A stretch of DNA of 32,445 nt from Bacteroidota bacterium (GCA_023391895.1 JAEWAC010000045.1:1-32445); one strand, 5' to 3'; positions 25,686 through 32,445 are shown, counted from the stretch's first letter. The notes: generated from the sequence alone by a model not told the origin. Translations and numbers: made by a program.

Positions 25686-25940
25686 TTAAGTTGATTGCTT
25701 GTCCTTTCGTGTGGCTTTTGGTATTTGGGGCAGGGCTTTGGGCGGCGGAGGCGGAGGTGCTATGTTCTGTGCCGGTTCCACATCCGGAAGAGGCGGTAGT
25801 GGTGGCTGGGGTGGCACCTCATTGATCCTGGCTGGTGGTGGGGGCGGTGGTGGCGCAGGTTGCTTTTCTTTGTTTTGAGCCGTAGCGACAGTCCCTGCCA
25901 TAACCCATACGGCCAAAAAAGGAAGAATTTTTCTTTTCAT
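25686..25940 (-). CDS. Small exported proline-rich protein
   Basis: This 84-residue protein has a signal peptide (MKRKILPFLAVWVMAGTVAT, cut probably after ATA) and a mature part with 24 prolines, including a run of seven and a run of six, ending in a basic tail KATRKDKQST. I recognise no family. Such stretches form extended polyproline helices and often span or bind cell-wall material, but function is not shown. The frame opens upstream to 26036, but the ATG at 25940 is chosen because the signal peptide begins there. The sequence is compositionally extreme, yet the signal peptide argues that it is a real gene. Confidence 0.6.
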   Translation of the reverse strand: MKRKILPFLAVWVMAGTVATAQNKEKQPAPPPPPPPARINEVPPQPPLPPLPDVEPAQNIAPPPPPPKALPQIPKATRKDKQST

Positions 25941-26006
25941 ACCGATCTTTACCAGAAAGATGCTGTTATCGACAGATTCCATAAACGCATCTACGGCGGC
26001 GGCCAT

Positions 26007-26093
26007 GGTATGGGGTTTTAAAACAAAGCTGATCAAAATCAGTTTTGTAAAAATTGTTTACCATCTACATTTGAATCTTTTCAAAACCTCATA
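26007..26093. repeat. Imperfect intergenic palindrome (repeat family member C)
   Basis: GGTATGGGGTTTTAAAAC (26007-26024) and CTTTTCAAAACCTCATA (26077-26093) are imperfectly complementary and resemble the arms at 23346 and 29764. The enclosed stretch has a small hairpin, CTGATCAAAATCAG (26029-26042), and the promoter of the response regulator. This is the weakest family member. Confidence 0.5.
26045..26073 (+). promoter_or_regulatory. Promoter of the response regulator (TTG-N18-TACATTTG)
   Basis: A TTG (26045-26047) followed after 18 bases by TACATTTG (26066-26073) gives a good Bacteroidota promoter, starting transcription roughly 30 bases before the ATG at 26111. Confidence 0.6.
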
Positions 26094-26098
26094 AACCA

Positions 26099-26106
26099 TA
26101 CATTTG
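26099..26106 (+). promoter_or_regulatory. Second TACATTTG directly before the response regulator ATG
   Basis: An identical TACATTTG ends four bases before the start codon. If used, it would produce a leaderless or almost leaderless transcript. No TTG is found at the usual spacing, so use is uncertain. Confidence 0.4.
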
Positions 26107-26110
26107 CAAC

Positions 26111-26533
26111 ATGGCTGCCAGGCATACCATTCTTTATGCAGAGGATGATTTGGATGACGTCTATATCCTCAAACAGGCTTTTAGCAAATACAGCAACGCC
26201 GTCGACATTGCGCATGCGCAAAATGGTTTTGAGGCACTGCAATTACTCAACGACCTTCAAAAAGCCAATCACCCGCCCTGCTTAATTATCCTGGACATCA
26301 ACATGCCCGGTAAGGATGGCCGCGAAACTTTGATCCGCATCAAAGAAATGGAGCTCCATAAAAGCATTCCGGTCGTTTTGTTTACCACCTCGTCCAGTTC
26401 CGCCGACCAGGCATTTGCCGCCACCTGGAAAGCCGAATTCATTACCAAGCCGCTGATGTTTAGCGAACTGGAACAACTGGCCAAAAAGTTTATGGAGATG
26501 TGCGGTATTGAAGTACTTGAGCAGGCTCAATAA
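26111..26533 (+). CDS. Single-domain response regulator (CheY/Rcp1-like)
   Basis: This 140-residue receiver domain has no output domain. The acidic pocket is in ILYAEDDLDDVYILKQAF, the phosphorylated aspartate is D62 in IILDINMPGKDG, the conserved threonine is in VVLFTTSSS, and the lysine is K113 in FITKPL. It probably relays phosphate from a hybrid sensor kinase or binds a target protein. No kinase gene lies nearby. Two tandem -7 elements precede it. The C-terminal tail after the last helix is short. Confidence 0.93.
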   Translation: MAARHTILYAEDDLDDVYILKQAFSKYSNAVDIAHAQNGFEALQLLNDLQKANHPPCLIILDINMPGKDGRETLIRIKEMELHKSIPVVLFTTSSSSADQAFAATWKAEFITKPLMFSELEQLAKKFMEMCGIEVLEQAQ

Positions 26534-26623
26534 GGGCCCGGCCGGCTACTACCCCGTTCAAAAATTGACAATAGTACAACAGTTAGTCCCCTAAACAGGG
26601 TCTTAATTCTAATGCAATCCCGT

Positions 26624-26631
26624 TACTTTTG
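26624..26631 (+). promoter_or_regulatory. -7 element (TACTTTTG) for the aminotransferase gene
   Basis: TACTTTTG fits TAnnTTTG and ends 21 bases before the ATG at 26653. It overlaps the in-frame TTG at 26629, which rules that codon out as the start. A purine-rich AAAAAAAGGAAAA precedes the ATG. Confidence 0.55.
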
Positions 26632-26652
26632 CTAAGCTCAAAAAAAGGAAAA

Positions 26653-27909
26653 ATGAAACTGTCACACTTATCCCACACACTGATTGGCTCTGAAATTGTA
26701 AAACTCGGCGGTGAAATTCGCGAACGCATTCGCCAGGGCGAAACCATCTACAACTTTACCGTAGGCGATTTTGACCCCAAGATTTTCCCCATTCCGCAGG
26801 AGCTGGAAGATGCTATCGTGGAAGCCTACCGCCAGCACTTTACCAACTATCCGGCCGGCGAAGGCAACCTGGACCTGCGACAAGCCATCAGCAAGTTTTC
26901 CACTGCCTACCAGGGCCTGGATTACAGCACCGATGAAATCTTAATTGCCTCCGGTGGTCGCCCGCTGATCTATGCCTTGTACCGCGCCATTTGCGATAAG
27001 GGTGATAAGATTATATATGCCGTTCCTTCCTGGAACAACAACCACTATACGCATTTTGTAGAAGGCGAGCACGTAGTGGTAGAAGCCACCGCCGCCAACA
27101 ACTTTATGCCTACGGCCGATGACCTGCGTCCGCACATTAAGGATGCCGCCCTGCTGGCCCTGTGCTCTCCGCAAAACCCCACGGGCACTACCTTCCGCAA
27201 AGAAGACCTGCAGGCCATTTGCGATATGATCGTAGAAGAAAACAACCGCCGTGCCGAGGGCCAGAAAAAACTGTACGTGATGTACGACCAGATGTACTGG
27301 CACCTGACCTATGGCGACATTAAACACTACGACCCGGTAACCCTGAACCCGGACATGCGTCCTTATACCATTTACATCGATGCCATCAGTAAAGTATTTG
27401 CCGCCACAGGTGTACGCGTAGGCTGGAGCATGGGTCCTGCTCATGTTTTAAACAAAATGAAAGCCATCCTGTCGCACGTAGGCGCCTGGGCTCCCATGGC
27501 CGAACAAAAAGGTTTGACCAAATTTTTAGCACAGGACGAAGCCATCAAGCGCTACCTGGATCATTTTAAAAACGAAGTGGAATACCGCCTGCGCAGCATT
27601 TACAATGGCCTGATCCAATTGAAACAAGAAGGCTTTGCCGTAGATGCCGTAGCACCGGAAGCTGCCATTTACCTGACCATCCAGTTTGACCTGGCGGGTA
27701 AAAAACAAGCCAATGGCGAAGCGCTACAAACCCAATCCGAGGTGACGTCTTACCTGCTGCAAGAGGCGGGTCTGGCGATTGTGCCTTTCTATGCCTTTGG
27801 TGCACCCAAAGATTCAACCTGGTATCGTTTAAGCGTAGGAACCTGTAAAAAAGAAGAGATAGCGATAATGCTGGGTAAGCTGCGGGAAGCGTTGGGGAAA
27901 CTGCACTAA
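26653..27909 (+). CDS. PLP-dependent class I/II aminotransferase
   Basis: This 418-residue fold-type I aminotransferase resembles aspartate aminotransferases. It has GEGNLDLRQAISKF near the N-terminus and SGGRPLIYALYRAICDKGDK, then LCSPQNPTGTTF with the substrate-binding Asn. Next come VMYDQMYWHLTYGD with the pyridoxal-nitrogen Asp, the PLP lysine K247 in DAISKVFAATGVRVGW, and a final arginine in WYRLSVGT for the substrate carboxylate. The start at 26653 is set by the -7 element just upstream and by the conserved N-terminus. It is a metabolic gene; the amino acid handled cannot be fixed. Its stop overlaps by three bases the stop of the convergent small gene at 27906. Confidence 0.92.
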   Translation: MKLSHLSHTLIGSEIVKLGGEIRERIRQGETIYNFTVGDFDPKIFPIPQELEDAIVEAYRQHFTNYPAGEGNLDLRQAISKFSTAYQGLDYSTDEILIASGGRPLIYALYRAICDKGDKIIYAVPSWNNNHYTHFVEGEHVVVEATAANNFMPTADDLRPHIKDAALLALCSPQNPTGTTFRKEDLQAICDMIVEENNRRAEGQKKLYVMYDQMYWHLTYGDIKHYDPVTLNPDMRPYTIYIDAISKVFAATGVRVGWSMGPAHVLNKMKAILSHVGAWAPMAEQKGLTKFLAQDEAIKRYLDHFKNEVEYRLRSIYNGLIQLKQEGFAVDAVAPEAAIYLTIQFDLAGKKQANGEALQTQSEVTSYLLQEAGLAIVPFYAFGAPKDSTWYRLSVGTCKKEEIAIMLGKLREALGKLH

Positions 27910-28148
27910 TTTTTGTTGATCAAAAAATAAAAAGGCTTTAAATCAGCCTTAGCGACGGCTCTTAAAAGTTTGGACTTTTTGCTGGTAATCTGGTTACGGG
28001 TTACCAGCTCATGAGCCGCGCAAAACACATCATTGCACTCCACCTGAACCAGCACTTTGTGCAGTTCATTGAGGTGCTTTTCAAAAGCGGCTTCTGAAAA
28101 AGACGTTGTTTTTAAAAGAAGTAACAAATCTCGGTTACGGTTCTTCAT
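27906..28148 (-). CDS. Small conserved-looking protein of unknown function
   Basis: This 80-residue protein has mixed charge and no signal peptide or membrane segment. It has a helical N-terminal half (NRDLLLLLKTTSFSEAAFEK, then HLNELHKVLVQVE) with two cysteines in CNDVFCAAHELV, and a basic second half (NQITSKKSKLLRAVAKADL). I do not recognise a family. It starts at an ATG (28148), 12 bases after the stop of a 46-residue lipoprotein gene, so the two form a small operon. Its C-terminal codons lie on an AT-rich hairpin-like sequence that may help end transcription of both convergent units. Confidence 0.55.
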   Translation of the reverse strand: MKNRNRDLLLLLKTTSFSEAAFEKHLNELHKVLVQVECNDVFCAAHELVTRNQITSKKSKLLRAVAKADLKPFYFLINKN

Positions 28149-28160
28149 ACCATCGTTGTT

Positions 28161-28301
28161 TTAATATCCAACCATACCTTTTTGACTGGGGCACCCGCAT
28201 TTGCTGCCCTTACCACCGCCGGAATAATAGTTTCGCTGACAGCCGGTAATTAAAATAACAGCTGTCAATAACAATGCCATATAAGTGCTTTTCTTTATCA
28301 T
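28161..28301 (-). CDS. 46-residue lipoprotein with a CGCP motif
   Basis: The minus strand encodes MIKKSTYMALLLTAVILITG then Cys21, a clean type II signal peptide with lipobox ITGC. A short mature part follows, QRNYYSGGGKGSKCGCPSQK and GMVGY, before TAA. The CGCP...GY ending is, as I recall, shared by other tiny Bacteroidota lipoproteins. A second in-frame ATG at 28310 would add three residues. The gene is followed after 12 bases by the 80-residue gene. Function is unknown; an outer-membrane-attached metal or redox-active peptide is conceivable because of the two close cysteines. Confidence 0.72.
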   Translation of the reverse strand: MIKKSTYMALLLTAVILITGCQRNYYSGGGKGSKCGCPSQKGMVGY

Positions 28302-28373
28302 AGAGGTCATTCTAAATTAACTATTTTACGGATGCTTTAGTATACAAATTTTTCCAAAAGATATAAAATTAAC

Positions 28374-29483
28374 ATGAAACAAGTCCCTACCTCCCTGAGG
28401 CCCCGCATTTTAGTAGCTCCGCTGGACTGGGGACTGGGTCATGCCACGCGGTGCATACCGGTGATACGCCAGTTGATCCAAAAAGACTGCGAGGTGATTT
28501 TGGCCGGGGAAGGAAAAATTGAGACCTTGTTGCGGACAGAATTTCCACAATTGTTGTTTCTGCCGCTGGCGGGTTACCGCATCCGGTATGCTAAAACACG
28601 GCTGGGACTGATGCGGCGGATCCTGCAGCAGGTACCCCAGATTCAAAAAACCATAGCATCCGAAAACCGCTGGCTGCAGCAGGCGGTAACAGACCACCAA
28701 CTGGATGCGGTGATCTCGGACAACCGCTTTGGCCTGCACCACCCCGGCGTCCGTTCGGTTTATATGACGCATCAGCTGCAGATTCAAACCCCTTTTGCCC
28801 CGGCCACGGCCTGGCTGCAAAAACTCCATTACCGCTATATCAACCGGTTTGACCAATGCTGGGTTCCGGACTACGAGGGGGCAAACAACCTGGCCGGCCA
28901 GCTATCGCACCCGAAAGTAATGCCGGTCCTGCCAGTGCAGTACATTGGCCCTTTAACCCGCTTTGAGTCAGGAGCCGATACCCTGGAACACTACCCGCTG
29001 GTATTACTGTCGGGACCCGAACCGCAAAGAAGCCTGCTGGAACAAAAGATTTTGGAACAGGTAAAGGCGTACCAGCAGCCCATCATGATCGTCAGGGGCT
29101 TGCCCGGTCATACAGGTCTTCCGCCGGTTCCGTATCATGTTACCATCGTTAATCATTTACCTGCCAATGCCCTTCAAAAAGCCATAGAGCAGGCCACCTT
29201 TGTTATTGGCCGCACCGGCTACAGCACGGTAATGGAATTGATGGCACTGAAGAAAAAAAGCATTCTGATACCCACACCCGGCCAAACGGAGCAGGAATAT
29301 CTGGCCCGGCACTTAACCGCTCAAAATGCGGCCCTGTGCCTGCCGCAGTCCAGGTTTTCGCTGAGCCCTGCTTTATCTTTAGCCAGCCATTTCAACTACC
29401 GGTTTCCGGAGGGTGAAAACAAAGACGCCCTGCCCCAGGCCATTGACCATTTGCTAGGACAATTGCAAAAGAAAGCGGTATAA
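28374..29483 (+). CDS. MurG-like (GT-B) glycosyltransferase family protein
   Basis: This 369-residue protein has an N-terminal ILVAPLDWGLGHATRCIPVI, the glycine-rich acceptor-side loop of GT1/GT28 enzymes. In the C-terminal half it has GRTGYSTVMELMALKKKSIL with IPTPGQTEQEYLARHL, the donor-binding region also seen in MurG and diacylglycerol glucosyltransferases. VLLSGPEPQRSLLEQ forms the start of the donor domain. It has no long hydrophobic stretch, so it would attach peripherally to the membrane. It is unlinked to the polysaccharide locus. Acceptor and sugar are unknown; a glycolipid or exported glycan is possible. Confidence 0.82.
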   Translation: MKQVPTSLRPRILVAPLDWGLGHATRCIPVIRQLIQKDCEVILAGEGKIETLLRTEFPQLLFLPLAGYRIRYAKTRLGLMRRILQQVPQIQKTIASENRWLQQAVTDHQLDAVISDNRFGLHHPGVRSVYMTHQLQIQTPFAPATAWLQKLHYRYINRFDQCWVPDYEGANNLAGQLSHPKVMPVLPVQYIGPLTRFESGADTLEHYPLVLLSGPEPQRSLLEQKILEQVKAYQQPIMIVRGLPGHTGLPPVPYHVTIVNHLPANALQKAIEQATFVIGRTGYSTVMELMALKKKSILIPTPGQTEQEYLARHLTAQNAALCLPQSRFSLSPALSLASHFNYRFPEGENKDALPQAIDHLLGQLQKKAV

Positions 29484-29951
29484 AGCGCTGCTGGGAGGAA
29501 GTGAGGCAGAACGCAAAAAGCAAATGATTTTCAACTCTTTCAAAAGTCCATATGCTCATAAGCGCAGGAGCCGGATGGCATATGATAAGCCAGGACAAGT
29601 GCAGACAGGATGAGGGCACCTACTGACTACGGGAAGTGTTCAAAACATACGGTTTTAAAAGAACCTGTCCCAGGCGGCCGGGCATCCCGTGTTTTATTTC
29701 GCCTGCAGTAAGAGCATATGGACTTTTGAACTTTTTATCGGAACTGGATTCAAAGTGTTTGAACTTCTTTAAAACCCCATATGCCTCTAAGGGCTGCGTT
29801 GTTTTTTTATGTCGATTATAGTTATTGGCGGCACAATCGGACAACAAGCAAACGGCTGCCTACGTGAACTTGAACACCGGACGTTCAACACCTTCAAAAT
29901 TGTTTGTGCCCGGACCTGCTGAACCGTTTAACTTTAAAGCAAAATTGATTC
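29484..29951. other. Repeat-bearing intergenic region
   Basis: This 468-base gap between the glycosyltransferase and dipeptide epimerase genes is filled largely by inverted repeats: 29539-29557 with 29712-29730, a weaker palindrome at 29637-29663, and 29714-29787. A 37-codon ORF at 29809-29922 has no coding character. TAACTTTA near 29929 may be a weak -7 element for the epimerase gene. Confidence 0.75.
29539..29787. repeat. Composite intergenic palindromes (repeat family member D)
   Basis: TTCAAAAGTCCATATGCTC (29539-29557) recurs as its perfect 19-bp reverse complement at 29712-29730. The second arm also faces CTTCTTTAAAACCCCATATG (29764-29783), with which it is imperfectly complementary, and a TTCAAAGTGTTTGAA hairpin lies between. 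The arrangement suggests two partly overlapping copies of one palindromic element in opposite orientation. Confidence 0.85.
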
Positions 29952-31070
29952 ATGCAGAACGGCAGCCTCATTACGTCCATCGAGTTGTATAAATTATTCA
30001 TACCGCTGAAAGAACCGTTTGTGATTTCGCTGGGACCCATACACAGCGTACAGAATGTGCTGGTGATGATCCGCACGCAGGACGGCTGTACCGGTTATGG
30101 TGAGTGCAGTCCTTACCTCACCATCAACGGCGAAAGCGTGGACACCTGTTTTATAGTGGGTCAGTACCTGGCCAAAGCCCTGAAAGGCCAGAATGCCCAG
30201 GACCTGCTTTTCTGCACGCAGCTGATGGATAAGATCATTTATGCCAACAGCAGCATTAAAAGCGCTTTTGACATGGCCCTGCACGACATTGCAGCCCAGC
30301 ATGCCGGCCTGCCGCTGTACCAGTTTTTGGGTGGCGAAAAAAACAAAACCCTGTATACCGACATGACGGTAAGCATTGGCAGCCCCGAAAAAATGCAGGC
30401 CGATGCGGTGCGGTTTCAGCAAATGGGTTTCCAGGTGGTAAAAGTAAAGCTGGGCGAAACCAAAGACGTGGACGTGGCCCGCATTCATGCCATACGCGAA
30501 GGCGTGGGCATGGACATACCCATCCGCATTGACGCCAACCAGGGATGGCCAACGGCAGAGGCCGCCATTGATATTGTGCAGGCACTGGCCCCCTACCAGC
30601 TGCAGCACTGCGAAGAACCCATACCCCGCTGGAAGTTTATGGAGCTGGGCAAAGTAGCGGCCGCCAGCCCGATGCCTATTATGGCCGATGAAAGCTGTTT
30701 TGACCACCACGATGCCGAACGCCTGATACACCTCAACGCCTGTCACATGCTCAACATCAAGCTGGGCAAATCGGGTGGTTTTTTCAAGGCCATGCAAATA
30801 GTGGAGCTGGCCGCCCGGGCACAAATGCCCATGCAGATTGGCGGTTTTATGGAAAGCCGGCTGGGTATGACGGCCGCCGCCCACCTGGCCCTCACCAATC
30901 CTTTTGTGCAGCACTGCGATTTTGATACGCCCCTCATGTTTACCGAGGACCCGGTGATTGGCGGCATTACCTACGGCGACCAATACGTGGTAGACGTACC
31001 GGACGTACCGGGCCTGGGCGCCGTTATAGACGAAAGCTTTTTACGCAAGGCAGAGAAGATCGTGATTTAA
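29952..31070 (+). CDS. Dipeptide epimerase (L-Ala-D/L-Glu epimerase-like), enolase superfamily
   Basis: This 372-residue enzyme of the muconate-lactonizing subgroup has the KxK base motif K164/K166 (VKVKLG). Its metal ligands are D194 (RIDANQGW), E221 (CEEP) and D246 (MADES), and the second base is K270 in NIKLGKSGG. The D323-F-D325 motif before TPLMF matches the DxD that binds the dipeptide amino terminus in Ala-Glu epimerases, which favours that function over muconate cycloisomerase. It would act on murein-derived or other dipeptides in the cytoplasm. It lies alone after a repeat-rich gap. The specific dipeptide is not fixed. Confidence 0.88.
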   Translation: MQNGSLITSIELYKLFIPLKEPFVISLGPIHSVQNVLVMIRTQDGCTGYGECSPYLTINGESVDTCFIVGQYLAKALKGQNAQDLLFCTQLMDKIIYANSSIKSAFDMALHDIAAQHAGLPLYQFLGGEKNKTLYTDMTVSIGSPEKMQADAVRFQQMGFQVVKVKLGETKDVDVARIHAIREGVGMDIPIRIDANQGWPTAEAAIDIVQALAPYQLQHCEEPIPRWKFMELGKVAAASPMPIMADESCFDHHDAERLIHLNACHMLNIKLGKSGGFFKAMQIVELAARAQMPMQIGGFMESRLGMTAAAHLALTNPFVQHCDFDTPLMFTEDPVIGGITYGDQYVVDVPDVPGLGAVIDESFLRKAEKIVI

Positions 31071-31145
31071 AAGTCTCTCGCTGCTGCAGGGTTGTTCAGC
31101 ACCGATTGCAGCGCCTGCTTTTGTGCCGCAGCCAGGTTATGCAAC

Positions 31146-31166
31146 CTCTTTAAAAACCCATATATA
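31146..31166. repeat. Single arm of the intergenic palindrome family (member E)
   Basis: CTCTTTAAAAACCCATATAT (starting at 31146) matches the arm type CTTYAAAACCCATATG found at 23466, 29764 and, as complement, at 23346. No partner arm is visible before 31246, so this may be a half element left at the edge of the AT-rich insert. Confidence 0.55.
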
Positions 31167-31245
31167 CATCCGTATCTTTTGGCTAATGCAGCAAGGGAAC
31201 GGTGCTGGTTACCACTCCTAACCCCTCACCTTCGGTTGGTGTACC

Positions 31246-32040
31246 GTGACTAACAATTTAGAAAAACAAAGAGTAAAGGTTAAAAAACGATTACTTGTTT
31301 TACTTGCTTTTGTAGATAGTGTCGGCTACTATTGTGTAAACAGCAATATTAAAATAAACCCATACATCAAATCACAAGCAGAACATTTATCAAAGGTGTC
31401 AAAAATTGACAATCCTTATAGAACTCAAGAGCTTAAAGACAAGATTGAAAAATTCTTATTTCAGTTTTATTCTCCTGAAGACAGGACTGCTTTTCTTAAT
31501 TACTACCAGTCTTTAATGGACAAGATTTTGGCGGAACACCGACTACGTTGTCAAAAAGATGACTGTGCTTATATGATTACTAATAGAACCGTTACTTATT
31601 TTGTAAACCAAGAATTGGATAAAATAAAGAAAGAACAAGAAAAAGAACGCTTTTGGCGGTTTGGAACTATCATTGAAAACTTGACCATTAACGGAGACGG
31701 ACAAATCTTGAACTTCGGTAAAGTCGAAGGTGACATAAAGCACAATATTGACACACTTAATAAATCTGGAGAACAAACCATATCAAAAGCGATTGAAGAA
31801 CTAATGACTGCTGTTACTCAAGCAAGCGAACTGCATGAAGCGCAGAAGAAAGAGTATCTTGACACATTAAAATTACTCAGCGAAGAGGCTTTAAAGCCAA
31901 AAGACAAAAGACTTCCTTATAGCACACTCAAAACGATTATCAAGTATAGTTTAGGGACATTAAATGCCGTTAGCTCTATATCAACAATAACAGGTATAAA
32001 TTTGACAAATATCGCTGACTACTTTTTAAACAATCAGTGA
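31246..32040 (+). CDS. Unrecognised 264-residue AT-rich accessory protein
   Basis: I do not recognise this family. The predicted soluble protein has a charged helical N-terminal half and a polar stretch around ENLTINGDGQILNFGKVEGD (about 143-162). A C-terminal helical region (DTLNKSGEQTISKAIEELMT onward) ends in LNAVSSISTITGINLTN. The glycine/asparagine-rich segment followed by a helical bundle resembles the tails of small proteins I associate with bacterial conflict modules, but that is a weak impression. The GTG at 31246 is the only plausible start, because an in-frame TAA lies at 31219 and no ATG comes before residue 91. Base composition is much AT-richer than the genes to its left. A DUF4240-like lipoprotein gene follows after 44 bases. 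Confidence 0.65.
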   Translation: MTNNLEKQRVKVKKRLLVLLAFVDSVGYYCVNSNIKINPYIKSQAEHLSKVSKIDNPYRTQELKDKIEKFLFQFYSPEDRTAFLNYYQSLMDKILAEHRLRCQKDDCAYMITNRTVTYFVNQELDKIKKEQEKERFWRFGTIIENLTINGDGQILNFGKVEGDIKHNIDTLNKSGEQTISKAIEELMTAVTQASELHEAQKKEYLDTLKLLSEEALKPKDKRLPYSTLKTIIKYSLGTLNAVSSISTITGINLTNIADYFLNNQ

Positions 32041-32084
32041 CAAATACTGTTGCTTACATCTGCTTGGCGTTGGTAGTAATTTTT

Positions 32085-32445
32085 ATGAACATTACCCTAA
32101 TTACAATATTTACATTAATACTTTTCAGTTGCACAAATTCAAGCAATGAGAATATGGGACTATCTGAGAAGCAAACCGAAAATAACGAAAACATGAGAGG
32201 CTTTGAGAGCAAACCTTCGAACTTTGACACTACACAATTAGAAAAGACAGCAGAAATGCTTGACGAAGACTTGTTTTGGTCCATTATTGACAAGTCGCTT
32301 AGGAGTACAAAAAATCAGGACGACCAAGAACAGTTTTTAATTAAAGAGATTGGAACCTTAACTCCGAAACAAATGATAGGTTTTCGTTTAAGGACAGACA
32401 AACTGCTTTATGATACATACAACTCGCAGATGTGGTGTGCTGGAT
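32085..32445 (+). CDS. DUF4240-like lipoprotein (truncated by the window edge)
   Basis: The frame starts at an ATG at 32085 and stays open for 120 codons to the end of the window. The first residues, MNITLITIFTLILFSC, form a short lipoprotein signal with Cys16 in the lipobox LFSC. After a Ser/Asn/Glu-rich linker come DEDLFWSIIDKSLR, EQFLIKEIGTLTPKQMIGFR and LLYDTYNSQMWCAG. These match the spacing and key residues (FW...I, L..L...I..F, Y...W.A) I know from DUF4240. The function of that domain is unknown. It is cotranscribed, by position, with the AT-rich gene upstream and shares its base composition. Confidence 0.65.
   Translation, partial: MNITLITIFTLILFSCTNSSNENMGLSEKQTENNENMRGFESKPSNFDTTQLEKTAEMLDEDLFWSIIDKSLRSTKNQDDQEQFLIKEIGTLTPKQMIGFRLRTDKLLYDTYNSQMWCAG

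Noticed and set aside
26941..27444. 167-codon minus-strand ORF over the aminotransferase gene
   Set aside because: It is antisense to a complete PLP enzyme and lacks any family signature.
29809..29922. 37-codon ORF upstream of the dipeptide epimerase gene
   Set aside because: It has no family resemblance, ribosome-binding signal or signal peptide, and it overlaps the probable promoter zone of the next gene.
29994..30983. 329-codon minus-strand ORF over the dipeptide epimerase gene
   Set aside because: It is an antisense shadow. The plus-strand frame carries every catalytic residue of the enolase superfamily.

Overview
The window looks like chromosomal DNA of a Bacteroidota, most likely of the Chitinophagia/Chitinophagaceae type. 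The evidence is: the end of a secreted protein with a type IX secretion-like tail at the left edge, several TAnnTTTG promoter elements, almost no Shine-Dalgarno sequences, many lipoproteins, and an S9 peptidase and other families typical of the phylum. There are no rRNA or tRNA genes, no CRISPR array and no recognisable insertion sequence.

Left edge (1-814): the tail of a T9SS-type secreted protein with its terminator, then an AlkA-like DNA glycosylase on the minus strand.

Polysaccharide locus (1009-18196): about 17 kb, AT-richer than its flanks and mostly on the minus strand. A compact minus-strand operon starts near 15244 and runs cupin, GDP-perosamine synthase-like aminotransferase, sugar methyltransferase, GT4, GT2, GT4, Wzy/WaaL-type membrane protein, second Wzy/WaaL-type membrane protein, GT4. 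Around it lie a Wzx flippase, a plus-strand GT4, a plus-strand Wzz-like chain-length protein, a short initiating sugar-phosphate transferase, and gmd plus fcl. Together they predict a Wzx/Wzy-built surface glycan that contains L-fucose and a 4-amino-4,6-dideoxy sugar, possibly N-methylated. Both sugars would derive from GDP-4-keto-6-deoxymannose made by Gmd. No outer-membrane exporter, tyrosine kinase or GDP-mannose synthesis genes are in the window.

Housekeeping and catabolic segment (18571-31070): a minus-strand run of adenylate kinase, DinB/DUF1569 protein, PaaZ-like fusion enzyme and enoyl-CoA hydratase ends at a clear terminator. Then come a lipoprotein MsrB, an exported S9 peptidase, a tiny proline-rich exported protein, a single-domain response regulator, a class I aminotransferase, a two-gene unit of small proteins (one a 46-residue lipoprotein), a MurG-like glycosyltransferase and a dipeptide epimerase. 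Several intergenic gaps here hold palindromic elements with related arms (consensus about CATATGGGGTTTTRAAG). They look like a dispersed repeat family.

Right edge (31246-32445): an abrupt change to AT-rich sequence carrying an unrecognised 264-residue protein with a GTG start and a truncated DUF4240-like lipoprotein. It looks like acquired DNA.

The most novel-looking material is the palindromic repeat family, the AT-rich right-edge module, and the cupin/aminotransferase/methyltransferase sub-operon. I saw no complete, clearly undescribed defence or mobile system.
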